Assembly: GCF_024345535.1 (NCBI RefSeq)
Contig: NZ_JAGQBH010000001.1
Span: forward strand, 310,001 to 374,000
Origin: Cyanobium sp. N.Huapi 1H5
GTDB lineage: Bacteria > Cyanobacteriota > Cyanobacteriia > PCC-6307 > Cyanobiaceae
Length of the DNA: 64,000 bases
Direction of reading: 5' to 3'
Part shown: positions 22,833 through 34,454 of the stretch, one piece after another
Layout of the letters: every line of letters begins with the position of its first letter
Numbering within the stretch: the first letter of the stretch is position 1
Notes under the pieces: model-generated
Database searches by the model: none
The model's input: the letters and a program-made list of their open reading frames with translations, nothing else
Told to the model about the DNA's origin: nothing
Program-made: the position numbers and the translations under genes

Positions 22833-23780
22833 TCAGCGGATCTTGCCGATCTGGCGGCCCACCTTCTCGATGGGGCTGTAGGCCGCCGCATTGGCGGGGA
22901 TGAACCGCTGGGCGCCGAACAACGCCAGCACCTCTTTCTGCCTGGGGTTGGTGGGGCGCCAGCTGAGGATCGCCGTTCTCATCCGGGTGGTGAAGCCCTT
23001 GCCGAAGCGCTTGTCGAGATCGGGCTGGGCAATCCAGTGGTAGTTGGGATAGCCGGGGGTCTTCCAGATCGGAATCACCTTGGCGCGGTTGACCTTGCCC
23101 TCGCTGAGGCTGCTGCGCCAGACCTCTTCGCTGACGGCGCCGGCCTGGTAGGCGCCGCTCTGCACCAGGGCGATCGTGGCGTCATGGCTGCTGCTGAAGC
23201 CGGGGGCACCGCCGGCGAAGTCGCTCAGCTTGACCCCGGCCTGATTCAGATAGAACTGCGGCATCAGGCGGCCGGAGGTGGAACTCTCCGAGCCGAAGGT
23301 GAAGCGCTTGCCCTTCAGCTCCGCCAGCCCCTTGACGTTGCGGATCGGCTTAAGGCCGCTGCTGGTGTTGGCGATGAAGACGCTCTGGAACGACGCGTCG
23401 ATGTCGCGCTGGGCGATCACCACAGCGCCGGGCTTCTGCAGGCGCGCCTGCACCCCCGTGAGGCTGCCGAACCAGACCAGATCCAGGCCACCGGTGCGGA
23501 ACGCGGTGACGGCGGCGGCGTAGTCGACCACCGGCACGTAGACCACCTTCACGCCCAGCTGACGGCTGAGTTCGTTGGCCACCAGCGGGTAGAGCCGGTT
23601 GAGCATCTCCGGCTTCTGGTCGGGGATGGCGCCGATGCGCAGCACCTTCTGGCTCTGCTGGGCCGCCGCCGGAGCCAGCAGGCCGGGAAGGGGGGCGGGG
23701 GCGGGCGCCAGCAGCGGCAGCAGCGCCAGCGACACCCCCATCAGGGCGGCGGTGGCGGTGGAGCGGATCCGGAGATGCAT
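22833..23780 (-). CDS. phnD: Phosphonate/phosphite ABC transporter substrate-binding protein
   Basis: 315 residues from the ATG at 23778-23780. A signal peptide (about 1-41, hydrophobic TATAALMGVSLALLPLLAP, ending APAAA) is followed by a PhnD-type periplasmic binding fold: LRIGAIPDQKPEMLNRLYP, VDYAAAVTAFRTGGLDLVWFG, and later FTFGSESSTSGRLMPQF, the segment that binds the phosphonate group. In marine and freshwater picocyanobacteria such proteins bind phosphite or methylphosphonate. It feeds the PhnC-PhnE importer at 17-19 kb. Confidence 0.9.
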   Translation of the reverse strand: MHLRIRSTATAALMGVSLALLPLLAPAPAPLPGLLAPAAAQQSQKVLRIGAIPDQKPEMLNRLYPLVANELSRQLGVKVVYVPVVDYAAAVTAFRTGGLDLVWFGSLTGVQARLQKPGAVVIAQRDIDASFQSVFIANTSSGLKPIRNVKGLAELKGKRFTFGSESSTSGRLMPQFYLNQAGVKLSDFAGGAPGFSSSHDATIALVQSGAYQAGAVSEEVWRSSLSEGKVNRAKVIPIWKTPGYPNYHWIAQPDLDKRFGKGFTTRMRTAILSWRPTNPRQKEVLALFGAQRFIPANAAAYSPIEKVGRQIGKIR

Positions 23781-23885
23781 CGGGAAGGGCAAGGGTGTCG
23801 GCCGTTGCTCCACTATGGCCAGCAGGTGGGTGCCGGCCCCCGGTCTTCGTCCTCGCCAGGCGCCCCCGTCCCAGCCGCGAGCCCC

Positions 23886-24926
23886 ATGGCGCCCTGCCTT
23901 CCCATCGATGCGTTCCTGGCGGGGGGTGGCGCCCTGCTCGACGTGCGCACCCTGGCCGAATTCCGCCAGGGCCACATCCCCGGGGCCGCCAATCTGCCCC
24001 TGTTCAGCGACGAAGAGCGGGCCGAGGTGGGCACCCTCTACAAGCAGCAGGGCCGCCAGGCCGCCGTGCAACGGGGTCTGGCCCTGGTGGGGCCGCGCAT
24101 GGAGGCCCTGGCCGCCGAACTGGTGGCCTGGAGCGAACGTTCGGCCGGGGCGCCCCTGCGGCTGCACTGCTGGCGCGGCGGCATGCGTTCAGGCAGCGTC
24201 GCCTGGCTGGCCCAGCAGCTGGAGCTGCCGGTGCTGCTGCTGGAGGGGGGCTACAAGAGCTACCGGCGCTGGGTGCTGGAGCTGTTCGAGCGGCCCTGGC
24301 CCGTGCGGCTGCTGGGGGGCCGCACCGGCAGCGGCAAGACCGAGCTGCTGCTGGCCCTGCGGGAGCGGGGGGCGGCGGTGGTGGACCTGGAGGGGCTGGC
24401 CCACCACCGCGGCAGCAGCTTCGGCGGGCTGGGCCTGCCGGAGCAGCCCAGCAGCGAGCACTACGAGAACCGACTGGCCGCCGCCCTGGCCCCCCTGGCC
24501 GGGGCGGAACAGATCTGGCTGGAGGCCGAGAGCGCCATGGTGGGTCGCTGCCGCATCCCCGCCGGCCTGTGGCGCCAGATGAAGGCCGCGCCGGTGCTGG
24601 CGGTGGAGCGGCCCCTGCAGGAGCGGGTGGACCACCTGGTGGAAATCTACGGCGCCCAGGATCCCGTCGCCCTGGCGGAGGCCACCAGGCGCATCGCCAA
24701 ACGGCTGGGGCCCCAGCGCACCGCCGTGGCCCTGGAGGCGATCGAGCAGGGCGACTGGGCCACCGCCTGCCGACAGATGCTCGATTACTACGACCGCTGC
24801 TACGACCACGACCTGGACGGCCATACCTGCTCGGCGGTGGATCTGGGCGGTCTGGCGGCGCCGGAGGCGGCCCGCGAGCTGATCAGCCGGGGGCTGGTGA
24901 CGCTGCAGCAGCCCCCCGCCGGCTGA
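23886..24926 (+). CDS. mnmH: tRNA 2-selenouridine synthase (MnmH/SelU)
   Basis: 346 residues from the ATG at 23886-23888. An N-terminal rhodanese domain has the catalytic Cys95 in LHCWRGGMRSGS. A P-loop domain follows with GRTGSGKT at 145-152. The enzyme uses selenophosphate to replace sulphur by selenium in the wobble 2-thiouridine of Lys, Glu and Gln tRNAs, by way of a geranylated intermediate. The donor is made by SelD, whose gene faces it and overlaps its 3' end by 44 bases. No selenocysteine genes are seen, so selenium probably serves tRNA here. Confidence 0.92.
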   Translation: MAPCLPIDAFLAGGGALLDVRTLAEFRQGHIPGAANLPLFSDEERAEVGTLYKQQGRQAAVQRGLALVGPRMEALAAELVAWSERSAGAPLRLHCWRGGMRSGSVAWLAQQLELPVLLLEGGYKSYRRWVLELFERPWPVRLLGGRTGSGKTELLLALRERGAAVVDLEGLAHHRGSSFGGLGLPEQPSSEHYENRLAAALAPLAGAEQIWLEAESAMVGRCRIPAGLWRQMKAAPVLAVERPLQERVDHLVEIYGAQDPVALAEATRRIAKRLGPQRTAVALEAIEQGDWATACRQMLDYYDRCYDHDLDGHTCSAVDLGGLAAPEAARELISRGLVTLQQPPAG

Positions 24927-27009
24927 CCACCCGCCCGATCACTGCCGCCTGCCTGAAGCCGGCGGCGTGAAGGGCCGCCAGGGCCGCGGGCGCCTCGGCC
25001 GCCGGCAGCGCCGCCAGCAGCGGTCCGCAGGTCTGGGGGTCGATCAGCAGCCCCGCCAGGGCGGCCGGTGGCGCGTGCTCCCCGGCCCCCACCAGCCGCA
25101 CGGGCCCCGCCCGCAGCGCCAGGGCGGCGGCGTTGGCGGGGGCCAGGGTGCTGGCGAAGCCCCGCTCCAGCAGCTCCAGGGCGCCGGGCCAGGCCGGGAT
25201 GGCGGCGGCCTCCAGCTCCACCGCCACCCCAGCGCCGCTGGCGTCCAGCATCTCGCCGAGGTGGCCCAGCAGGCCGAAGCCGGTGATGTCGGTGCAGGCG
25301 CGGCAGCCGTGGGCGGCCAGCAGCGGCACCAGGGGCGCCTGGCTGCGCTGCATCCCCTCCAGCAGCGCCTCCATCCAGGCGGGCGCGGCGGCGCCGGCCA
25401 TGGCCGCGGCGAACAGCACGCCGCTGCCCAGGGGCCGGCTGAGCAGCAGCACATCGCCAGGGCGCAGCGGCCCCTTGCCCCAGTGGGCCGCCGGCGCCAC
25501 CCGGCCGTTCACGGTCAGGGCCAGGGCCAGCCCCGCCCCGTCGCGGCCCTCCAGGGTGTGGCCGCCGACCAGGGCGGCCCCGAGGGGCTCCAGCACCGAG
25601 CGCACCCCGGCCAGGGTCTGCAGCAGCAGCTCCTCCTGGATGGACGCCGCCGCCTCCGGCACCGTCACCAGGGCCTGCACGCTGTCCACGGCGGCACCGC
25701 TGGCCCAGAGGTCGCTGCAGGCGTGCAGGGTGGTGAGCCGCCCGTTCAGCCAGGGGTCGTCCACCAGGGCCGGGAAGCCATCGACGCTCTGCAGCAGCAG
25801 GTCGCCGTCGGCGGCGCTGCCCACCACGGCCGCGTCCTCCACCGGCCGTGGTGGTCCGTCGGGGTCGAGCCGGGCCAGGGCGGCCGCCAGGGAGGCGGCC
25901 CCCAGCTTGGCGGCGCAGCCGCGACAGGCCATGGCGGCCGCGGCCATGGGCTGGAGCGCGGCGAAGCGGGCCATGAAGGCCCGATCGATGCGCTGCTTCC
26001 AGCGCCAGATCCACGCCGATGGCCCCACGGCCACGGGCCCGTAGAACGCCAGGGCCCGGGGGCCAGCGGGGTGCCAGCCGCCGTCACCCAGCAGCTGCAG
26101 GGCCCGCGCCTGGGGTCGCCAGGACCGCAGCGGCCGGGCGGGTTCGGCCAGGCTGCGGCGCAGGTTCTCCGCCAGCACCGGCGCCGAGCGCACCGCCCAC
26201 ACCCCCGAGGGGGGCCGGGGATCCGCGGCGATCAGGCCGCAGTCGCCGCTGGCGAACAGCTCCGGATGGCCGATCACCGCCAGGGTGGATTCGGTCAGCA
26301 CCCGGCCGCTGACGGGGTCCACCGGCAGGCCGGCGGCCGCCAGCCAGGCGGGGGCGCGGCTGCCGGTGCAGGCCAGATCGGCCGGGGCCCCGGCCGGTGC
26401 CCGTCGCTGGATCGGGATGGCGGCCTGGGCCAGCAGCCGTTCACCGGCCCGGTTCGCCGCCGCCGAGCCCAGGTGCAAGCGCTCCCCCTGGAGCAGCAGC
26501 TTGCAGGCCATGCCCCGGGCCCGGAAGGCCAGGGCCAGCTCCACGGCGGCGGCCCCACCCCCGCGGATCACCAGGGGCTCGCCGGCATTGCGCCGCTCCG
26601 CCCAGGCCAGGAAGGGCTCCAGCGGCTTGACGGCCATCGCCTGCCCCGGGGTCGCGGTCACGGCGCCCAGATCGAGGCTGAGCCGGTCGAAGCGCAGGGG
26701 CGGTCGGCCCGCCAGCTGCAGCTCCCGGGCCGCCGGATCCAGCCCGGTGATCTCCGCCTGCACAAAGGCCACGCCCGCCAGGGTGCAGAGGCGGCGCAGG
26801 TCGATGGCGGCGGCCTCCAGGGGCTCCAGCCCCGCCACCACGGCGGGCAGCAGTCCCGAATAGAGGGCGGTGCCGTGGCGACTCACCAGGATCAGGCGGG
26901 TGCGCGGCGGCCGGGTGTGGGGGCGCATCAGCCAGCGCCGCAGCACCAGCACGTGGCTGTGGCCGCCCCCCGCCAGGACCAGCAGGTGGCGCTCTGGAGC
27001 GGCGTTCAT
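24883..27009 (-). CDS. selD: Selenide, water dikinase fused to NADH dehydrogenase-like flavoprotein
   Basis: 708 residues. Residues 1-350 form an NDH-2-like FAD/NAD(P)H oxidoreductase with the dinucleotide loop VLAGGGHSH at 11-19 and a second at about 147-153 (VIRGGGA). Residues 358-705 form SelD, with Cys365 and Lys368 in GCAAK matching the catalytic Cys-x-x-Lys of E. coli SelD, and the metal/ATP motifs VDGFPALVDDP and GGHTLEGRD. The product makes selenophosphate from selenide and ATP; the oxidoreductase part may deliver reduced selenium. This fusion is typical of cyanobacteria and algae. Its start overlaps the SulP stop by four bases. Confidence 0.92.
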   Translation of the reverse strand: MNAAPERHLLVLAGGGHSHVLVLRRWLMRPHTRPPRTRLILVSRHGTALYSGLLPAVVAGLEPLEAAAIDLRRLCTLAGVAFVQAEITGLDPAARELQLAGRPPLRFDRLSLDLGAVTATPGQAMAVKPLEPFLAWAERRNAGEPLVIRGGGAAAVELALAFRARGMACKLLLQGERLHLGSAAANRAGERLLAQAAIPIQRRAPAGAPADLACTGSRAPAWLAAAGLPVDPVSGRVLTESTLAVIGHPELFASGDCGLIAADPRPPSGVWAVRSAPVLAENLRRSLAEPARPLRSWRPQARALQLLGDGGWHPAGPRALAFYGPVAVGPSAWIWRWKQRIDRAFMARFAALQPMAAAAMACRGCAAKLGAASLAAALARLDPDGPPRPVEDAAVVGSAADGDLLLQSVDGFPALVDDPWLNGRLTTLHACSDLWASGAAVDSVQALVTVPEAAASIQEELLLQTLAGVRSVLEPLGAALVGGHTLEGRDGAGLALALTVNGRVAPAAHWGKGPLRPGDVLLLSRPLGSGVLFAAAMAGAAAPAWMEALLEGMQRSQAPLVPLLAAHGCRACTDITGFGLLGHLGEMLDASGAGVAVELEAAAIPAWPGALELLERGFASTLAPANAAALALRAGPVRLVGAGEHAPPAALAGLLIDPQTCGPLLAALPAAEAPAALAALHAAGFRQAAVIGRVVSRRGAAAASPAPG

Positions 27010-28718
27010 GGGCCCGGCAGCGGCGCCCCGGTCGCCCGGGCCTGGAAGGCGGCGATCGCCGTGGGCAGGGTGGGGAAGAACAGGCGCGGCCCGATTCGCT
27101 CCACCAGGCCGGCCCGCTCCAGCTGGCCGTAGAGGTCCTGCTTCACCCGCGCCAGGCCGAAGGTGATGCCCCGGGCGGTCAGCTCCCGCTGCAGCTCCTC
27201 GAGCACGTCGGCCGCGGTGATGTCGATCTCCACGATCGCCTCGGCGTTGAGCACGAACCAGGCCACCGGCTGGGACTCGGCGGCGATCGTCGCCAGCACC
27301 CGCTGGCGGAAGTGCTCGGCGTTGGCAAAGCAGAGCGGGGCATCGAACCGGAACAGCACCAGGCCCGGGATGGTGCGCGCCCCCTCCCAGTCGCGCACGT
27401 CGTGCAGGCCCGCCAGCCGGGGCACGATCCCCATCACGGCGTCGTGGGGGCGCACCAGGCGGGCGAACAGATCGATCACCGACAGCCCCACCGCCAGGGC
27501 CACGCCGGTGAGCAGGTCGGTCAGAAGCACCCCCAGCAGCGTGATCAGGGCGAGGCGGAATTCACTGGGGCGGAAGCGCTGCAGCCGCAGGAACTCGGGG
27601 ATGTCGATCAGGCGCAGGGCGGCATAGATGACGATCGCCCCCAGGGCCGCCGTGGGGAACAGGGCCATCACCGGCCGCAGCCACAGCAGCACCGCCAGCA
27701 CCATCGACAGGGCCACCAGGGAGAACAGCTGGGAGCGGCTGCCGAGGGAATCGCCGATGGCGGTGCGGCTGCCGCTGCTGCTCACCGGGAAGCCCTGCAT
27801 CAGCCCATTGCCCAGGTTGAGGCTGCCGAGGGCCAGCAGCTCCTGGTTGGCGTCGATGCGGTAGCCGCCCCGGGCGGCGAAAGCCCGGGCCGTGAGGACG
27901 TTGTCGGAGTAGCCCACCAGGGCGATGCCCGCCGCCGCCGTGAGCAGGGAGCGGAGCTGGTCGCCCGTCACCGTCGGCGGCAGCGAGAGGTGGGGCAGCC
28001 CGGCCGGGATGGCACCGATCACCGCCACCCCCTGCTGGTCCAGGTGGGCCGCCGCCACCACCGCCATCGCCAGCAGCACCGCCAGCAGGGGGCCCGGGGC
28101 CCGGGGGAAGCGCCGCTGCACCAGCAGCAGGAACACCAGCACCCCCAGGGCCAGCAGCAGGGTGGGCCGGTGGATCTCCCCCAGCCGGCCCAGCAGCTCC
28201 ACCAGCTGGCCGGGGAGCGCATCGGCCTGCAGCTTCAGGCCGCTGACCCGCCCCAGCTGGCCGCCGATCATGATCAGGGCCACGCCCCCCAGGTAGCCCA
28301 CCAGGATCGGCCGGGAGAGCAGATCGGCCAGGAAACCGAGCCGGGCCCAGGCGCCGGCGCAGCAGACGAGCCCCACCAGCAGGGCCAGGAGGCTGCAGAA
28401 ACCCGCATAGACGAGCGGATCCCCGGCCACCAGCGGCCCGACCGCCGCGGCCGTCATCACGGCGGTGGTGGATTCCGGCCCCACCGACAGCTGGGGCGAC
28501 GACCCCAGCAGGGCATAGAGAAAGAGGGGGGGCAGGATCGCCCACAGCCCCGCCACCGGCGCCAGACCGGCCACCTCGGCGTAGGCCATGCACTGGGGCA
28601 CCAGGTACGCCGCCACGGTCACGCCCGCCAGCAGGTCAGGGCGCAGCCAGCCGCGCTGGTACCCCAGCAGCCGCGCCAGGCCCGGCAGCACCACCGCCAG
28701 GCCCTGGCGCGGCTCCAT
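27006..28718 (-). CDS. SulP family anion permease with STAS domain
   Basis: 570 residues. A transmembrane core of 10-14 segments starts with the SulP-type LLAGVTVAAYLVPQCMAYAEVAGL near 28-51 and includes VGPESTTAVMTAAAVGPL. A cytoplasmic STAS domain follows at about 450-555 (GLVLFRFDAPLCFANAEHF). Family members move sulphate, bicarbonate or other oxyanions, usually with Na+ or H+. Translational coupling to selD (ATGA overlap) makes a selenium oxyanion a reasonable candidate, but sulphate or bicarbonate cannot be excluded. Confidence 0.9.
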   Translation of the reverse strand: MEPRQGLAVVLPGLARLLGYQRGWLRPDLLAGVTVAAYLVPQCMAYAEVAGLAPVAGLWAILPPLFLYALLGSSPQLSVGPESTTAVMTAAAVGPLVAGDPLVYAGFCSLLALLVGLVCCAGAWARLGFLADLLSRPILVGYLGGVALIMIGGQLGRVSGLKLQADALPGQLVELLGRLGEIHRPTLLLALGVLVFLLLVQRRFPRAPGPLLAVLLAMAVVAAAHLDQQGVAVIGAIPAGLPHLSLPPTVTGDQLRSLLTAAAGIALVGYSDNVLTARAFAARGGYRIDANQELLALGSLNLGNGLMQGFPVSSSGSRTAIGDSLGSRSQLFSLVALSMVLAVLLWLRPVMALFPTAALGAIVIYAALRLIDIPEFLRLQRFRPSEFRLALITLLGVLLTDLLTGVALAVGLSVIDLFARLVRPHDAVMGIVPRLAGLHDVRDWEGARTIPGLVLFRFDAPLCFANAEHFRQRVLATIAAESQPVAWFVLNAEAIVEIDITAADVLEELQRELTARGITFGLARVKQDLYGQLERAGLVERIGPRLFFPTLPTAIAAFQARATGAPLPGP

Positions 28719-28737
28719 CAGCGTCCCCCGCGGCGGC

Positions 28738-29073
28738 TCATTTGCGACGGGGCGGCAGCACCTGGCTGGGGCAGAGGGATTTGTCCTCCTCGACGCCCTT
28801 CATGCCGGCGAGCACCCCCTCCAGATCGTCCTTGGTGGAGGGGTCACCGCCGATCACGGCGAGCTGCTCATTGGCCAGCTTGGCGCGGGTGGCGGTCGAG
28901 ATGAACCCGTCCTTCTCCAGGTTGCAGAGGGCGCTCATGTAGCCGGAGCCCACCCCCACCATCACCATGAACTCCTCCCGCGGGCTGAGCTCCCCACCCT
29001 GGGGCTGGGCCTCCGCGAGCCGCGGCGTCGTGTCGAGGAGCGCCAGGAGCATCAGGGCGAAGGAGGTGGGCAT
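28738..29073 (-). CDS. Small secreted protein of unknown function
   Basis: 111 residues. A hydrophobic N-terminus (FALMLLALLDTTPRLAEA) looks like a signal peptide with cleavage near residue 22. The rest is soluble and helical with two cysteines (in LCNLEK and SLCPSQ) that could form a disulphide. The segment FMVMVGVGSGYMSALCNLEK resembles small proteins seen in picocyanobacteria without known function. It lies 19 bases upstream of the SulP gene on the same strand and may belong to that operon. Confidence 0.65.
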   Translation of the reverse strand: MPTSFALMLLALLDTTPRLAEAQPQGGELSPREEFMVMVGVGSGYMSALCNLEKDGFISTATRAKLANEQLAVIGGDPSTKDDLEGVLAGMKGVEEDKSLCPSQVLPPRRK

Positions 29074-29127
29074 GCCGGAGCCATGGCGTTGCCGTCAGGG
29101 TAGGGGCGTACCACGGTCCGCAACACC

Positions 29128-30072
29128 TCAACCGATCAGCCCCCGGCCACGCACGATCGCCAGGACATAAACGCCGTACAAGCTCAGCAGCAACCAGCCG
29201 CGTCGGCGTTGCAGGACGTCAGACCCTTTGGGGAGGATCAGAAGGAACAGCGCGGCGATCCCGAAGCCAAGCACCAGCCGCACCTCCTGGACCGGCACGG
29301 CGATCGGGGTGATGCTGGCGGCGACGCCCACCACCCAGAGCCCGTTGAAGATGTTGCTGCCGAGGATCGTGCCCAGGCCGACCTCAGCCTGACCCCGCCA
29401 GGCCGCGATCAGCGACGTGGCCAGCTCCGGCATCGAGGTGCCGATCGCCACAAGGGTGGCTCCGACCAGAAAGGCATCGATGCCGAAGGACTGGGCAAGG
29501 CCCCGGGCCCCCAACACCACCAGCCTCCCGGCCACCAGCAGAAGCCCCAGGCCGACGCCACAGAACAGGACGGCAGGCCACCCGCGCCGCTCCCCCCGAA
29601 CCACTCCGGCGACGCTGCGTTGCCGACGCACCTCCAGCACCACGCCCGTCATCCAAAGAAGGAAGGCAACCAGCAGCAGGGCGCCATCCAGCCGCGAGAG
29701 GGTGCCGTCGAGAAGCAACAGCCCTGTCAGCAGCGGGCCGGCCAAGGCCACCGGCAGATCGCGACGGGCGCTCTCCGCAGGCATGCGCTGGCCTGAGATC
29801 GCCACCGTGAGGCCCAGGATCAGGGCCACATTGACCACGTTGCTTCCGAGGGCATCCCCCAGCGCGATCTGGGGCTTGCCTTCGAGCGCCGCCATGGTCG
29901 CCACCGACAACTCCGGGCTGGATGTGGCAAAGGCCGCCACCGTGGCCCCGACGATCCCGGGAGAGAGGCGTGCCCAGTGGGCCAGGCCCACGGCGCCACG
30001 CACGAAAAGCTCCCCGCCCACACCAGCAGCCAGGACGCCGGACCCGAGGAACACAAGGTCAGCGGTCGCCAT
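29128..30072 (-). CDS. Calcium/sodium (cation) antiporter, YrbG type
   Basis: 314 residues with about ten transmembrane segments in two inverted halves, each with the alpha-repeat motif of the CaCA superfamily: GATVAAFATSSPELSVA near residue 42 and GATLVAIGTSMPELATS near 205. The Glu in each (SPEL and MPEL) is the ion ligand. It exports Ca2+ or a similar cation by exchange for Na+ or H+. It is probably transcribed on its own. Confidence 0.9.
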   Translation of the reverse strand: MATADLVFLGSGVLAAGVGGELFVRGAVGLAHWARLSPGIVGATVAAFATSSPELSVATMAALEGKPQIALGDALGSNVVNVALILGLTVAISGQRMPAESARRDLPVALAGPLLTGLLLLDGTLSRLDGALLLVAFLLWMTGVVLEVRRQRSVAGVVRGERRGWPAVLFCGVGLGLLLVAGRLVVLGARGLAQSFGIDAFLVGATLVAIGTSMPELATSLIAAWRGQAEVGLGTILGSNIFNGLWVVGVAASITPIAVPVQEVRLVLGFGIAALFLLILPKGSDVLQRRRGWLLLSLYGVYVLAIVRGRGLIG

Positions 30073-30113
30073 GGGGACTCCGATGGCTTGACAGGGAGCG
30101 TATGGCGCCTGGC

Positions 30114-31549
30114 TCAGGCCTCCTGGTACACCGACACGTAGACGGTGCCCTGCTCCACCAGCGGCAGCAGCCTGTCGCGCAGATCCTCGTTGTGCAACCG
30201 CACGCAGCCCAGGGTGGCGTGGAGGGGCTGGCGCGGCGCCCAGGCCCCGGGCCAGCCGCAGGCGCTGCCGCCTCCGTGGACCATGATCCCGGCCCGGCCG
30301 AAACGCCGCTCCTGCATCTCCAGATCCTCCAGATCGAAGCTGTACCAGCCATAGCTGCGGCGATCCTCTGAGTAGGTGGGGCTGGGGTCCTGCTCGTAGT
30401 CGCGGTAGACCTTCTTGGCGATGCGGTAGATCCCCGGCGGGGTGTCGGTGGAGGTGTCCCGGTACTGGTTCTCGCGGCCCTGACCGCGCGCCATGGCCGG
30501 GATCTCCCAGAGCAACCGTCCCTCCACGTCGTAGGCCCGGGCCGTCTCGCTGGCGTCGTTGACCACCACATGGCTGTCGGAGCCACTGAAGCCGAAGTCC
30601 CGGGGGGTCTTCTTCGGACCCACCAGCCCGGGAAGGTCGGCGGGACGATCAGGAGCGGGCGCGGGAGCGGGCGCGGCGGAGGCGGTGGGCGGAGCCGCGA
30701 GGGACCTGGCCGCCGATGCCGGGCCGGCGGTCTCCTGCTTCAGCCGCTGCTCCCAGGCTTCGCAGTCGGCCGGGGTGCGGATCTCCCTTTCCGCCTGGGC
30801 ACAGGCCGCGGCGGGCTCCATGCCGCCCCACACCAGCCCCTCGGCCCGGCGGCGGCGGCCTAGCCCCACCTCCACCGTCTCGCCGGGATTGCGATAGAGC
30901 ATCAGGGCCGCGGGAACGGCCGGCCAGCGTCGCTCCCGCAGGTGGCGATCCAGGGTGTCGTGGTACCCATCCCCGTGGAAATGGGCGCCATTGTTGTAAG
31001 CGAAGCTGCAGAGGGCGGCCCGCTGGCGATCCCCCATCTCCGCCCAGAAGGGGATCGTGGCCTCGAGCACCTTCCAGAACCGCTCGCGGCAGTTGTGCTC
31101 GTAGAGCGCGTCGGCCTGCTCCTGGGTGATCACATCCCCCAGCCGGATCGGTGAGCCGTCCAGGTAGAAGGTGCTGCCCCAGCCGATCGTGATCGGGGCG
31201 CCGCCGGTGCGGGGATCGGGGTAGGCCTGGAGCCGGCAGCCCTCGTAGTGGTGGTTGAGCTGGGCCACCTCCGGGGGCAGGGCCCCGCCGCCGGACGCCG
31301 GCAGCCAGGCCTCATCGGGAATGATGAAACGGGCGGGATTGAGGTAGCGCTGCTCGCCATCCGGCAGCGGCACGGCGCCGCCGGGGCAGGTGTAGGGCCC
31401 CGCCAGTCGCGCGATCGCCAGGTCCGTGCCGGGGGCTGGACGCACCCAGGTGACGGCGATGCGGGAGCCGGACGCCACGTAGGAGTCGGCATCGGCGGCG
31501 GCGGGGCTGGGGCTGAGCCCCGCATCCTGGCGGGCGGTGATGTATGGCA

Positions 31550-31550
<1 letters not shown>
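30114..31550 (-). CDS. GH24 lysozyme / L,D-transpeptidase (YkuD) fusion
   Basis: 478 residues from the ATG at 31548-31550. Residues about 120-260 are a phage-type GH24 lysozyme: the catalytic Glu in HHYEGCRLQAYPDP, then the TIGWGST signature, and later RQRAALCSFAYNNGA. After an Ala/Pro-rich linker (about 285-315), residues 320-475 form a YkuD-type L,D-transpeptidase with HGGGSACG and LGCVRLHNEDL; the His two before the catalytic Cys in classical members is Leu here. No signal peptide is seen. The start overlaps the stop of the upstream membrane-protein gene (TGATG). Confidence 0.85.
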
Positions 31551-34449
<2,899 letters not shown>

Positions 34450-34454
34450 ACGCC

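Noticed and set aside
24967-27132. A 721-codon plus-strand frame
   Set aside because: It is antisense to selD and has low-complexity composition; SelD catalytic motifs lie on the other strand.
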